A DNA stretch of 64,000 nt from Lachnoclostridium sp. UBA5725. GTDB lineage: Bacteria > Bacillota > Clostridia > Lachnospirales > Lachnospiraceae. The position numbers and the translations under genes were made by a program. The number at the start of each line of letters is the position of its first letter. Position 1 is the stretch's first letter. This document shows positions 16,714-26,378 of the stretch, piece after piece. The notes under the pieces are model-generated. The model did no database searches and had not been told where the DNA came from. It saw nothing but the letters and a program-made list of their open reading frames with translations. The stretch lies in NCBI GenBank assembly GCA_002419585.1, contig DIGJ01000002.1:371858-435857 (forward strand). The letters run 5' to 3'.

Positions 16714-19128
16714 ATGGCAACACCTTATAATCATAAGGAAGTAGAAAAAAAGTGGCGTAGCAACTGGGAAAAAAATCCGGTTAACGTAAACGACGGAAAG
16801 AAACCAAAATATTATTGCCTGGATATGTTCCCATATCCATCGGGAAATGGTCTTCATGTTGGACACTGGAGAGGTTATGTAATCAGTGATGTTTGGAGCC
16901 GTTACAAAATGCTCAAAGGTTATTACATCATTCATCCAATGGGATGGGATGCATTTGGACTTCCAGCAGAAAATTATGCAATTAAAATGGGGGTTCATCC
17001 AGCAAAATCAACAGCAGAAAATGTAGCAAACATCAAACGACAGATTCATGAGATTGCAGCCGTTTATGATTGGGATATGGAAGTAAATACAACCGATCCG
17101 AATTTTTACAAATGGACACAATGGATCTTTGTTAAGATGTTTAAAGAAGGTCTTGCGTATGAGAAACAAATGCCAATCAACTGGTGCCCATCTTGTAAGA
17201 CAGGTCTAGCAAATGAAGAGGTCGTAAATGGTAAATGTGAACGTTGTGGTGAAGATGTAACGAAGAAAAACTTGAAACAATGGATGCTTCGTATCACAAA
17301 ATATGCAGATCGCTTATTGGATGATCTAGATAAACTGGACTGGCCAGAAAAAGTGAAAAAGATGCAGTCTGACTGGATTGGAAAATCCTATGGAGCCGAG
17401 GTGGATTTTAAGGTAGAGGGTACGGATAAGTCGATTACGGTATATACCACCAGACCAGATACGCTTTATGGAGCTACCTTTATGGTACTTGCGCCAGAGC
17501 ATGAAATGGCAAAAGAATTAGCAGCAAAAGAAAATATAGAAGCGGTTGAAAAATATATTTATGATGCATCTATGAAATCAAATGTAGACCGTTTGCAGGA
17601 TAAAGAAAAGACAGGTGTGTTTACTGGAAGCTATGCAATCAATCCTTTAAATGGAGAAAAGACACCAATCTGGCTATCGGATTACGTTTTAGCAGATTAT
17701 GGAACTGGTGCGATCATGTGTGTACCTGCTCATGATGACAGAGACTTCGATTTTGCGACCAAGTTTAATATTCCAATTATTCAGGTTATTGCAAAAGATG
17801 GAACTGAAATCGAAAATATGGAAGCGGCATATACCGATGCAACTGGAACGATGATTAATTCTGGCGAATGGAACGGAATGGAATCTGCGATCCTCAAAAA
17901 AGAGGCTCCAGCGATGATCGAAGCACGTGGATTAGGAAGAAAGACAACCAACTATAAGCTTCGTGACTGGGTATTCTCAAGACAACGTTATTGGGGAGAA
18001 CCAATTCCAATCGTACACTGCCCTCATTGTGGATGTGTTCCAGTTCCAGAAGAAGAACTCCCTTTATTACTTCCAGAAGTGGAATCCTACCAGCCAACTG
18101 GAACCGGAGAATCTCCACTTGCAGATATCGAGGAATGGGTAAATACAACTTGTCCTACCTGTGGGGCGCCAGCAAAGCGTGAAACCAATACAATGCCTCA
18201 GTGGGCTGGATCATCATGGTACTTCCTACGTTATGTAGACAGCCATAACAACGGAGAATTAGTAAGCAAAGAAAAAGCAGATACCTTATTGCCAGTTGAT
18301 ATGTATATTGGTGGAGTAGAGCATGCGGTACTTCACTTACTCTACTCTAGATTCTATACGAAATTCTTGCATGATATTGGAGTTCTTGATTTTGATGAAC
18401 CATTTACAAAGTTATTTAATCAAGGAATGATTAATGGTAAAAATGGTATTAAGATGAGTAAATCAAAAGGTAATGTGGTATCACCGGATGATTTAGTAAG
18501 AGATTATGGATGTGATGCGTTAAGACTTTACGAATTATTCGTAGGACCTCCAGAACTGGATTCTGAATGGGATGACAGAGGAATTGATGGAGTATATCGC
18601 TTCTTAAATCGTTTCTGGAACTTAGTACAAGACAGTAAAGACGCAAATGTTGCAGAAACGAAAGAAATGGTGAAACTTCGCCATAAAATGATATACGATA
18701 TCACGACTCGTTTGGAAAGTTTCAGTTTGAATACGGTAATCAGCGGTTTCATGGAATACAATAATAAATTTATCGAGCTTGCAAAAAAAGAGCGTGGAAT
18801 TGATAAAAAGACGTTGGAAACAGCAGTTGTCTTATTAGCACCATTCGCACCACACGTAGCAAGTGAACTATATGAAGCACTTGGAAATTCGAAATCTGTT
18901 TTCGACGAAAGCTGGCCAGAATATAGCATAGATGCAATGAAGGACGATGAAATCGAGATTGCGGTTCAAATTAATGGTAAGACAAAAGCAACTGTAACCG
19001 TAGCTGCAGAGGAAGCCAAAGATGTAATCATTGAAGCGGCAAAAGCAGAAATTAGTGATAAATTAACAGGAACCATTGTAAAAGAAATTTATGTTCCTGG
19101 AAGAATTGTAAATATCGTAATGAAGTAA
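16714..19128 (+). CDS. leuS: Leucyl-tRNA synthetase
   Basis: The 804-residue class I synthetase has the HIGH-type motif (PYPSGNGLHVGH, near residues 39-50) and the KMSKS motif (KMSKSKGNVVSP, near 577). It also has a CP1 editing domain with the TTRPDTLYGATF motif and a zinc-binding insertion (CPSCKTG...CERCG). It charges tRNA-Leu with leucine. The ATG has a strong AGGAGG site. Expression is controlled by the T-box leader immediately upstream. It ends in a strong hairpin at 19150-19195 and appears to be a single-gene unit. Confidence 0.98.
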   Translation: MATPYNHKEVEKKWRSNWEKNPVNVNDGKKPKYYCLDMFPYPSGNGLHVGHWRGYVISDVWSRYKMLKGYYIIHPMGWDAFGLPAENYAIKMGVHPAKSTAENVANIKRQIHEIAAVYDWDMEVNTTDPNFYKWTQWIFVKMFKEGLAYEKQMPINWCPSCKTGLANEEVVNGKCERCGEDVTKKNLKQWMLRITKYADRLLDDLDKLDWPEKVKKMQSDWIGKSYGAEVDFKVEGTDKSITVYTTRPDTLYGATFMVLAPEHEMAKELAAKENIEAVEKYIYDASMKSNVDRLQDKEKTGVFTGSYAINPLNGEKTPIWLSDYVLADYGTGAIMCVPAHDDRDFDFATKFNIPIIQVIAKDGTEIENMEAAYTDATGTMINSGEWNGMESAILKKEAPAMIEARGLGRKTTNYKLRDWVFSRQRYWGEPIPIVHCPHCGCVPVPEEELPLLLPEVESYQPTGTGESPLADIEEWVNTTCPTCGAPAKRETNTMPQWAGSSWYFLRYVDSHNNGELVSKEKADTLLPVDMYIGGVEHAVLHLLYSRFYTKFLHDIGVLDFDEPFTKLFNQGMINGKNGIKMSKSKGNVVSPDDLVRDYGCDALRLYELFVGPPELDSEWDDRGIDGVYRFLNRFWNLVQDSKDANVAETKEMVKLRHKMIYDITTRLESFSLNTVISGFMEYNNKFIELAKKERGIDKKTLETAVVLLAPFAPHVASELYEALGNSKSVFDESWPEYSIDAMKDDEIEIAVQINGKTKATVTVAAEEAKDVIIEAAKAEISDKLTGTIVKEIYVPGRIVNIVMK

Positions 19129-19149
19129 GAAAGAATCATATGCACTAAT

Positions 19150-19195
19150 ATAAGGACATTATTCGTTGTAGAAATACGACGAATAATGTCCTTAT
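19150..19195 (+). terminator. Terminator after leuS
   Basis: A stem of about 17 bp, with AAGGACATTATTCGT on one arm and its complement on the other, encloses an 11-nt loop. It lies 22 bp after the leuS stop and is followed by a T/A-rich tail. Confidence 0.75.
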
Positions 19196-19281
19196 TAATT
19201 GATTCATAAATAGTGGTATTCATCCCTTATGTTTTACAAAAAGAAAAAAATTCCATAATTGCAAAAAAGTGTCAAATGGAC

Positions 19282-19310
19282 TTGTAGAATTGTAAAAAAG
19301 GTGCTACCAT
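19282..19310 (+). promoter_or_regulatory. Promoter of the 5'-nucleotidase gene
   Basis: TTGTAG (19282-19287) and TACCAT (19305-19310) are spaced 17 bp, with TGC immediately before the -10 as in extended -10 promoters. Confidence 0.4.
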
Positions 19311-19344
19311 AATTAGTATATTTTATTAGAGGAGGAAATTATTT

Positions 19345-21042
19345 ATGAAGTTATCTAGTAAGTTACAAAAAGTATTATCTGTATTACTTGCCGTGGTTTT
19401 AGTACTTGGTATGGCTAACGTACCTAGCCAGTTCGTACATGCAGAAACGACTACAACTGCTACTGTGGCTGCACCAGCAGACAGTGTAGCAAGTGGTGAT
19501 ATTGTTATTCTTTATGATAATGATGTTCACTGTGCAGTGGATGGATATGCATCTATTTCGGCATTGAAACAGGACATGAAAGCAAAAACAGATTATGTAT
19601 CTTTAGTATCTTGTGGAGACTTTGCACAAGGAGCAACCATTGGAGCTTTATCCAAAGGGGACACCATCATAAACATTATGAACCAGGTTGGTTATGATGT
19701 AGTAACACTTGGTAATCATGAATTTGATTATCAGATGAAACAGTTATTTAAACTAACTGATAAGTTGGCTTGCCCAATCGTAAGCACGAATTTTATGAAT
19801 TTAAAAACCAAGAAATCCGTTTTCCCTGGTTATACCATGAAAAAATATGGTGATAAAAAGGTAGCGTTTATTGGTATCACAACTCCAGAATCTATCACGA
19901 AATCTACACCAGCTTATTTCCAGGATGAAGATGGTAAATATATCTATGATTTTTGCAATGATAAAACTGGAAAAGCATTATATACTCGTGTTCAAAAAAC
20001 AATTAATGTAGCAAAGAAAGCTGGCGCTGACTATGTAGTAGCACTTGCTCATTTAGGAACCGATGGAACAACAGATATTTGGACATCAACAAGTGTGATC
20101 AAAAATACCACAGGTATTGATGTTATGTTAGATGGACATTCCCATAGTACATATGCAACAAATACTGTAAAAGATAAAGAAGGAAAAGACGTTGTTGTAT
20201 CCTCAAGTGGAACGAAATTTGCTAATATTGGAGAACTTCTCATTACAAAAGATGGTAAGATTTCAACGAATTTAGTTTCTTTGAAAGAGTATACAAAGAC
20301 AGATTCTGCTGTAAAAGCATATATTGCTGAGGCTCAGGCAGCTTTTAAAGCGCAAACAGAAAAAGTAATTGGTAAAACAACCGTTGATTTGACAACATTA
20401 AATCCTGAAACAAAGAAACGTGCCGTTCGTAGTTCTGAAACAAATCTTGGTGACTTTTGTGCGGATGCACTTCGCAATGTTTTAGATGCAGATGTTGCTA
20501 TCATGAATGGTGGTGGTATCCGTGCAGATATTGCAAAAGGTGATATTACTTACAATCAACTATTAACTGTATTCCCATGGAGCAATATGGGATGTGTAAT
20601 GCAGGTTACTGGACAGCAGATCAAAGATGCTCTTGAAATGGGAGCAAAGAATTACCCAGATGAAAATGGTGGATTCTTGCAGGTATCCGGTATGACTTAT
20701 GAAATTAATTCTGCAACTCCAACTTCAGTAAAAGTAGATGATAAAGGAATGTTTGTAAGTGTTAACGGTAAATACCGCGTACAAAATATTCAGGTTTTGA
20801 ATAGTAAAACTGGAAAATATGAAAAATTAGATACGAAGAAAAAATACAAATTAGCAGGTATTAATTATACATTAAAGAGCAGTGGTGATGGATTTACAAT
20901 GTTCAAGAATGATAAGATTTTAAAAGACGAAGTAGCTGTTGATAATGAAATCTTAATTACTTATTTGACAAAGAATCTGAAAGGTGTTGTAGGAGAAGAA
21001 TATGCTAATCCTGCAGGACAAGGAAGAATCGTAATTAAATAA
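19345..21042 (+). CDS. Secreted 5'-nucleotidase / metallophosphatase
   Basis: The 565-residue precursor begins with a Sec signal peptide (Lys-rich start, hydrophobic core about 10-27, cleavage near AxA at 33-35). The metallophosphatase domain has DNDVH, CGDFAQG, GNHEFDY, ALAHLG and GHSHSTY metal-binding motifs. The C-terminal 5'-nucleotidase domain has NGGGIRADI and the substrate-stacking region. Such enzymes release nucleosides and phosphate from extracellular nucleotides. No LPXTG anchor is present at the C-terminus, so it is probably released. The first metal motif is DNDVH rather than the more usual NDxHG. It stands alone, with a bidirectional terminator shared with convergent trpB. Confidence 0.9.
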   Translation: MKLSSKLQKVLSVLLAVVLVLGMANVPSQFVHAETTTTATVAAPADSVASGDIVILYDNDVHCAVDGYASISALKQDMKAKTDYVSLVSCGDFAQGATIGALSKGDTIINIMNQVGYDVVTLGNHEFDYQMKQLFKLTDKLACPIVSTNFMNLKTKKSVFPGYTMKKYGDKKVAFIGITTPESITKSTPAYFQDEDGKYIYDFCNDKTGKALYTRVQKTINVAKKAGADYVVALAHLGTDGTTDIWTSTSVIKNTTGIDVMLDGHSHSTYATNTVKDKEGKDVVVSSSGTKFANIGELLITKDGKISTNLVSLKEYTKTDSAVKAYIAEAQAAFKAQTEKVIGKTTVDLTTLNPETKKRAVRSSETNLGDFCADALRNVLDADVAIMNGGGIRADIAKGDITYNQLLTVFPWSNMGCVMQVTGQQIKDALEMGAKNYPDENGGFLQVSGMTYEINSATPTSVKVDDKGMFVSVNGKYRVQNIQVLNSKTGKYEKLDTKKKYKLAGINYTLKSSGDGFTMFKNDKILKDEVAVDNEILITYLTKNLKGVVGEEYANPAGQGRIVIK

Positions 21043-21062
21043 TCTGGCTTTACCAAGAATGA

Positions 21063-21108
21063 AAAGAGAGGCTGTCCCAAAAGTTTAACATTTTGGGACA
21101 GCCTCTTT
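21063..21108. terminator. Bidirectional terminator between the nucleotidase gene and trpB
   Basis: A perfect 15-bp stem, GAGGCTGTCCCAAAA (21068-21082) with its complement (21091-21105), is flanked by A-run and T-run sequence. Confidence 0.9.
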
Positions 21109-21127
21109 CCATTGTATCAATACTAGC

Positions 21128-22351
21128 TTATTGTTTGCTTACATATTGTTCGCCGTATCCGTAATGCTCGACTACATAGTCGATATCTTTATCTCCGCGA
21201 CCGCTTAAGTTAACAAGAATCGATCCTTGCTTCATTTCTTTTGCTTTTTTCATGGCATATGCAACCGCATGTGAACTTTCGAGCGCTGGAATAATTCCTT
21301 CTAGTCTTGAAAGTAAGAAGAAAGCTTCCATTGCTTCTTCGTCGCTTGCGGTTTCGTATTGAATACGTCCAAGGTCATGTAAGAATGCATGCTCTGGTCC
21401 AACCGAAGGATAATCAAGACCACTGGCAATCGAATAAACGGGAGCAGGTTCCCCTTTGGAATCCTTTAACATAATACTTTCAAATCCATGCATGATTCCT
21501 TTTTCACCATATGACATGGAAGCAGCGTGGTCTCCTAAATTTGAACTTTTTCCAAGTGGTTCTACACCAATAATATCGACAGGCTCGTCTAAAAATGGAA
21601 GAAACATGCCGGCTGCATTACTACCACCTCCGACACACGCGCAGATAACATCCGGTAATAATCCGGTCATTTCTCGAAACTGATCCTTCGCTTCATAGCC
21701 AATCACAGATTGAAAATCGCGCACCATCAAAGGAAATGGATGTGGTCCAAGCGCGGAACCAATACAGTAAATCGAGTCTTTGTAATTCTTTGCGTAGGAT
21801 TCAAAAGCAGAATCCACTGCTTCTTTTAGTGTTTTTAATCCATGCGATACTGGAACGACGCTTGCTCCAAGTATTTTCATGCGAGTTACATTTGGTGCTT
21901 GTTTTGCAATATCAACTTCTCCCATGTGAATTTCACATTCCAGACCAAAAAATGCGGCAGCAGTTGCAAGGGCAACGCCGTGCTGTCCAGCACCTGTTTC
22001 AGCAATCAGCCGTTTCTTACCCATAAATTTAGCTAACAGACCTTCACCCATGCAGTGATTCAGTTTGTGAGCACCCGTATGATTTAAATCTTCCCGCTTT
22101 AAATAAATCTGAGCGCCGCCGACATGTGAAGATAATCGCTCGCAGTGGTAGACCGGAGTTGGTCGACCTTGAAATTCCTTACGAATTCTACGAAGTTCAT
22201 TGATAAATTGGGACGAATGACAGATGGTCTGGTAAGCCTGCGAGATTTCCTCAAATGCTGGAACCAGTTCATCTGGAAGATACGCTCCTCCATATGGTCC
22301 AAAACGACCATTCGCATCGGGATAATTTCTCAAATAGGTTCTGTAATCCAT
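21128..22351 (-). CDS. trpB: Tryptophan synthase beta chain
   Basis: The 407-residue PLP enzyme has HTGAHKLNHC with the Schiff-base lysine near residue 97, ETGAGQHGVA, and the phosphate-binding GGGSNAAGMF. It joins indole and serine to give tryptophan. It is the standard TrpB1 type by length and motifs, yet no trpA or other trp gene is adjacent. It may therefore act on scavenged indole, or the rest of the pathway may be elsewhere. Its promoter (TTGTAA, 17 bp, TATACT) is followed at the start point by two tandem 15-bp repeats that look like an operator. The ATG is preceded by TAGGAGG. Confidence 0.95.
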   Translation of the reverse strand: MDYRTYLRNYPDANGRFGPYGGAYLPDELVPAFEEISQAYQTICHSSQFINELRRIRKEFQGRPTPVYHCERLSSHVGGAQIYLKREDLNHTGAHKLNHCMGEGLLAKFMGKKRLIAETGAGQHGVALATAAAFFGLECEIHMGEVDIAKQAPNVTRMKILGASVVPVSHGLKTLKEAVDSAFESYAKNYKDSIYCIGSALGPHPFPLMVRDFQSVIGYEAKDQFREMTGLLPDVICACVGGGSNAAGMFLPFLDEPVDIIGVEPLGKSSNLGDHAASMSYGEKGIMHGFESIMLKDSKGEPAPVYSIASGLDYPSVGPEHAFLHDLGRIQYETASDEEAMEAFFLLSRLEGIIPALESSHAVAYAMKKAKEMKQGSILVNLSGRGDKDIDYVVEHYGYGEQYVSKQ

Positions 22352-22370
22352 AAATAGCCTCCTAAATACA

Positions 22371-22432
22371 ATTTAATAATTTAACGATTTAATAGTTTAA
22401 CTCAGTATAGCAAAGATGGAAAAACATTACAA
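22371..22432 (-). promoter_or_regulatory. trpB promoter with tandem-repeat operator
   Basis: On the minus strand TTGTAA (22432-22427) and TATACT (22409-22404) are 17 bp apart. Just downstream lie two direct repeats, ATTTAATAATTTAAC (22371-22385) and ATTTAATAGTTTAAC (22387-22401, plus-strand reading). They differ at one base and sit 16 bp apart centre to centre. A trp repressor-type site is plausible but unproven. Confidence 0.55.
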
Positions 22433-22599
22433 TGCTTAGTTTCTTATTCTAGTGACAAATATCGGTAGAAACTTTATAATTAAATCGTAAATGTTAAGAA
22501 AATCTTAGGAAATTTAGCAAAGTTTTATTAAGATATATAAAATATAATGGGTCTTGTAAGGAGGCTCCGCAAGAGAAAACATTAAGGGAGGGGAAATAA

Positions 22600-23301
22600 A
22601 TGTTTCGAATATTAGTATGCGATGATGAAAAGGAAATTGCGGACGCAATCGAAATTTATTTAAAAAATGAAGGATATGAGGTTGTAAAAGCGGAAAATGG
22701 CATTCAAGCATTGGACATTGTCGAAGCACAGGAGATACACATGATTATCATGGATATTATGATGCCAAAGATGGATGGTATGCGGGCGACTTTAAAGATT
22801 CGGGAGAAGAAGAATATACCGATTCTAATGTTGTCTGCAAAAAGCGAGGATTATGACAAAATAATGGGACTTAATATGGGGGCGGATGATTATCTTACGA
22901 AACCATTCAATCCGCTGGAACTCATTGCAAGAGTAAAAAGTCAGATGAGACGGTATACGACACTTGGTAGCATGGAGATTGTAAAGCGAGAGGGTGCATA
23001 TACCTCTGGCGGTCTTGTTTTAAATGAACAAACGAGAGAAGTAACGGTTGATGGAGAAACAGTAAAATTGACTCCGGTCGAATTTGGAATTCTAGCCTTT
23101 TTATTAAAAAATGCAGGAAGGGTATATTCGATTGAGCAGATTTATGAAAATGTGTGGAATGAACCTTCTTATAATCCGGAAAATACCGTATCCGTTCATG
23201 TGAGAAGAATTCGAGAAAAAATTGAAATTAATGCGAAAGAACCAAAATATTTAAAGGTGGTGTGGGGAGTTGGATACAAAGTTGAAAAAATTGATGTGTA
23301 G
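22600..23301 (+). CDS. OmpR-family response regulator
   Basis: The 233-residue protein has a receiver domain with the acidic pair near residues 8-9, phospho-acceptor Asp52 in IMDIMMPK, the conserved Ser79 in MLSAKSE and Lys101 in LTKPF. A C-terminal winged helix follows (about 135-230, ending RRIREKIE...VVWGVGYKVE). It should bind direct repeats when phosphorylated by the kinase encoded next, whose gene overlaps its 3' end. A TATAAT at 22543-22548 with no clear -35 box suggests an activated promoter. No target operon can be assigned from the window. Confidence 0.93.
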   Translation: MFRILVCDDEKEIADAIEIYLKNEGYEVVKAENGIQALDIVEAQEIHMIIMDIMMPKMDGMRATLKIREKKNIPILMLSAKSEDYDKIMGLNMGADDYLTKPFNPLELIARVKSQMRRYTTLGSMEIVKREGAYTSGGLVLNEQTREVTVDGETVKLTPVEFGILAFLLKNAGRVYSIEQIYENVWNEPSYNPENTVSVHVRRIREKIEINAKEPKYLKVVWGVGYKVEKIDV

Positions 23302-25408
23302 ATGGTATTTTAAAGTAGTTGCTTATTTGATCCTAGTGGCTTGCGTGATAGGAACTTGTTTTGTCGTGTGGTCAAAATCCTTTCAGGATATGGATTTTGG
23401 TATTGTGGGAAATGAATTCGAGAATTATTATCCTGTTTATGAACCAATCACTTCCTATATGGATGCAGTTATCGTGTCCAATACCTATGGTAGCGTAGAG
23501 GATATAAAAGCAGGGACATATGAGGATGAAATAAAGGATCTTTTGTATGAGCCTTATCATGAGTGGAGTTACTATGATGGTAAGATTACGGTAAATACAG
23601 AAATTGATTATGAGAATCGCGTTTATTTTAATTATGATTATGATGACTATTACAGTTCGGAAAATGATGAAGAGGACCAAGGGCAAACAAAAGACATTTC
23701 CTACGATGCATTTTTAAAACAATATCCGCGTATAGAAGAGATTGTTCGAAAATCCTATATTGACAAACTTGTAAAAGAGTACGAGCAGAGTTTTGATATC
23801 ATAATGAATGAGACCAGATTTGTATATGCGGTAGGAACAAAAGAAAACGAGGAGAGTCTGATCAAGGAATACGAAGGCTATCCAATTTACGGGTATGTAA
23901 AAGAAAATGGAATCCGTTATTCCAATGCAAACCAGTTATCAGGCATGTTGGAGTATAGAAAAATACCAGACAAAAGTATCTTTTTTGGCGTAACAAAGGC
24001 ATATTATGAGGAACAACAAAAAGAATGGAACGAACAAAAAGCACAAGTAAAGGAATTAATTGAAACCTGTGCCCTGTTAATCGGAATTGGAGCAATTGCA
24101 TTTTTGTATCTTGTGCTTGTAACTGGAAGACGACCACAAGAAGAGAAAATACATTTTTATGCCATAGATAAAATCTGGTCTGAAATTGATTGGATCATTG
24201 GATTCTTTTCTGGAGCAGGAATGCTTGCAATGGCAATGGAAATCTATTACAACAATATCAGAGAACAATGGCTTTTTAATCTTTGGTTATCCGCAATGGT
24301 AGCACTTGGGACCTTGTTGTTATTATGCATTTTATCACAAATAAGAAGACTGAAAGCTAGAAAATTTTTCGATGGTTTTATTTGTTTTCGAATTTTAAAG
24401 AGAATATACGAAATTCTCATCACATCCTGGCATAGAGGGAAATTATCAAAACGTGCCATTGCACTGGCGATTATACTACCAATCCTATGTGCAACCTGGG
24501 TGGGAGCTCCGTTTGTTATCGCATTCTTAATTTATATTATTTATAAATATATAGGTGATTTTAGCGAGATTACGGAAGGTACCCAAAAAATTAAGGAGGG
24601 TCAGTTAAATTATAAGATACAGGTCAAAAATGAGGATGGTGCGCTTGGTAAACTTGCGGAAAATATCAACTCCATTTCACAAGGACTCGATGCAGCGGTA
24701 TCAAAGGAACTTCGCTCCGAACGACTGAAAGCGGAACTAATCTCTAATGTTTCTCATGATATAAAAACACCGTTGACTTCGATCGTTACCTATGTGGATT
24801 TATTGAAACAAGAAAATATCGAAAACGAAGCAGCGAAAGACTATATTGATGTAATTGATCGAAAAGCGCAAAGACTAACGGTACTGACAAGTGATTTGTT
24901 TGAAGCTGCAAAGGCTTCCAGTGGTGATATGCCAGTAAATCTGGAGCGTGTTGACTTGAATGCAATCATTCGACAGGCGCTAGGGGAGTTTGATGAAAGA
25001 ATTCAGAAGGCAAATCTTGAAGTGCGTACAAAGCTGGCAGATAAGGAAGCATATATTTATGCAGATGGAAAGCTTACGTGGAGGGTTCTTGAGAATCTTT
25101 TGTCCAATGTCGTAAAATATGGACAGAGTGGAAGTCGTGTGTATATGGAAGTGGAAGAGGAAAGAACAGAAATTTGTTTTACAATGAAAAATATTTCTGC
25201 ATATGAGCTCAATATCCCAGCAGATGAATTGATGGAACGCTTTAAGCGAGGCGATGATTCTAGAAACTCCGAAGGCAGTGGATTGGGATTAAGTATTGCG
25301 AATAGTTTAGTAACCTTGCAGCATGGTAGGTTTAAAATCGATGTTGATGGAGATTTGTTTAAGGTCACCATTCATTTTGAACGATGTCGTGAACCGAAGA
25401 ATTCATAA
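23270..25408 (+). CDS. Membrane sensor histidine kinase
   Basis: The kinase (712 residues from the earliest TTG) has one N-terminal span, a large extracytoplasmic region of about 230 residues rich in Tyr, Asp and Glu, and then four or so spans (about 265-420). A HAMP-like linker leads into HisKA with phospho-acceptor SHDIKTPL (His near 496), and an ATPase domain has the N box (ENLLSNVVKYG) and G box (SGLGLSIANSL). The start is uncertain: TTG at 23270 or 23282, or ATG at 23294, all inside the response regulator's 3' end. The last overlaps it by only 8 nt. The pair forms one unit ending in a strong terminator. Confidence 0.9.
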   Translation: MDTKLKKLMCRWYFKVVAYLILVACVIGTCFVVWSKSFQDMDFGIVGNEFENYYPVYEPITSYMDAVIVSNTYGSVEDIKAGTYEDEIKDLLYEPYHEWSYYDGKITVNTEIDYENRVYFNYDYDDYYSSENDEEDQGQTKDISYDAFLKQYPRIEEIVRKSYIDKLVKEYEQSFDIIMNETRFVYAVGTKENEESLIKEYEGYPIYGYVKENGIRYSNANQLSGMLEYRKIPDKSIFFGVTKAYYEEQQKEWNEQKAQVKELIETCALLIGIGAIAFLYLVLVTGRRPQEEKIHFYAIDKIWSEIDWIIGFFSGAGMLAMAMEIYYNNIREQWLFNLWLSAMVALGTLLLLCILSQIRRLKARKFFDGFICFRILKRIYEILITSWHRGKLSKRAIALAIILPILCATWVGAPFVIAFLIYIIYKYIGDFSEITEGTQKIKEGQLNYKIQVKNEDGALGKLAENINSISQGLDAAVSKELRSERLKAELISNVSHDIKTPLTSIVTYVDLLKQENIENEAAKDYIDVIDRKAQRLTVLTSDLFEAAKASSGDMPVNLERVDLNAIIRQALGEFDERIQKANLEVRTKLADKEAYIYADGKLTWRVLENLLSNVVKYGQSGSRVYMEVEEERTEICFTMKNISAYELNIPADELMERFKRGDDSRNSEGSGLGLSIANSLVTLQHGRFKIDVDGDLFKVTIHFERCREPKNS

Positions 25409-25472
25409 TTGGGACATGACTCTATCATGAAAATATTCAAAGTTCTAATTTGATATTATTAATAATTAAACA

Positions 25473-25527
25473 GGGGATGTTACAAAATCAACAAGTTTAT
25501 TCTGATTTGTAACATCCCCTATTTTTG
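25473..25527 (+). terminator. Terminator after the two-component operon
   Basis: A 17-bp stem with one bulged base (25473-25490 with 25503-25519) is followed by TATTTTTGCTT. Confidence 0.85.
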
Positions 25528-25536
25528 CTTGCTCAC

Positions 25537-25704
25537 TCATTCATCTTTCGATTTCCATTTTGTCGATTTGACAGCAAATACAATAAAACAGAGTAAAGAA
25601 ACAAAAGCAAGAGCTGAGAATTTTCCCATGGTTTGGTAAGTAATGTTAAAGAAAATCATTGCAACGAGTGAAAGAATGGCAAGTATATTAAAATAGTTCT
25701 TCAT
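25537..25704 (-). CDS. Small two-span membrane protein, 55 residues
   Basis: This short frame starts at an ATG preceded, 10 nt upstream, by TAGGAGA on the minus strand and ends in TGA. The product has two hydrophobic segments (about 5-20 and 31-46) joined by a short polar turn, and a Lys/Asp/Glu-rich tail ending KSKDE. It lies 44 nt downstream of the ABC permease gene on the same strand, so it is probably the last gene of that operon. No family is recognised. Codon use and the ribosome site support a real gene; a role as a small subunit or regulator of the transporter is only an inference. Confidence 0.65.
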   Translation of the reverse strand: MKNYFNILAILSLVAMIFFNITYQTMGKFSALAFVSLLCFIVFAVKSTKWKSKDE

Positions 25705-25748
25705 GAGCGCATATCTCCTAAATGTAATGCTAACAGAGTCTTATTAAA

Positions 25749-26378
25749 TTACAGTTCTTTGTTTTCGTAGAATTTCACAGAGAAAAGCCAGGAAATTAGG
25801 TAAATGATAAAGCCAATGATAATGCTCAGGATGCAAACTTCAATCATGGTTGTATTTTTTTCTACAAAGTCGAAAATTGGATTTAAATAGCCTTGTTTTG
25901 CAAGTAAAGCAACAGCAATCGTAGGTATGAAAATAAGTCCCATCATAGCATAACGGCTTTTTTCTACCCCGAATATTAATGCGATTGGAAAACAGATGGA
26001 AAAATAGAACAAACATAGTCCCCAAATAATACCTAATATTAGAAGATTTTCGGTACGGTCTTCTTTAAATACAGTAATAGAACAAATAATTCCAATCAGA
26101 TTACTGACTATTGTGAGTATGAGACCCAAAAGGAAGCGACTGCTTACCAAATCACGTCTGCTAACTGGCATACACAGGAATAATTTATCACATTGATTTC
26201 TTTCATCATATGCCATAGCAGTAAGTGGCATCATTGTCGAGAATATAAGTAAAAAGGCAAGAAAGAAGGAAGGTGAATCATTCATAATACCAAATATTAA
26301 GTAAAATACAAGAATAAAAATCATGATTTTTGCTTGTTTTTTGATGGTATAAAAATCTTTTTGCAATAGTCCTAACAT
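25749..26378 (-). CDS. ABC-2 type transporter permease
   Basis: The 209-residue protein has six predicted membrane spans with short loops and the layout of ABC-2 permeases of the small BcrB/YtrC-like type. The gene overlaps the 3' end of the ATPase gene by 7 nt, so the two proteins almost certainly assemble together. An MAYDERNQCDKLFLCMP-like cytoplasmic loop near residue 56 is a recurrent feature of these permeases. Substrate is unknown. Related GntR-controlled exporters respond to peptide antibiotics or cell-wall stress. Confidence 0.85.
   Translation of the reverse strand: MLGLLQKDFYTIKKQAKIMIFILVFYLIFGIMNDSPSFFLAFLLIFSTMMPLTAMAYDERNQCDKLFLCMPVSRRDLVSSRFLLGLILTIVSNLIGIICSITVFKEDRTENLLILGIIWGLCLFYFSICFPIALIFGVEKSRYAMMGLIFIPTIAVALLAKQGYLNPIFDFVEKNTTMIEVCILSIIIGFIIYLISWLFSVKFYENKEL

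Noticed and set aside
18528..18929. 133-codon minus-strand frame inside leuS
   Set aside because: Antisense shadow of a conserved coding region with no start signals.
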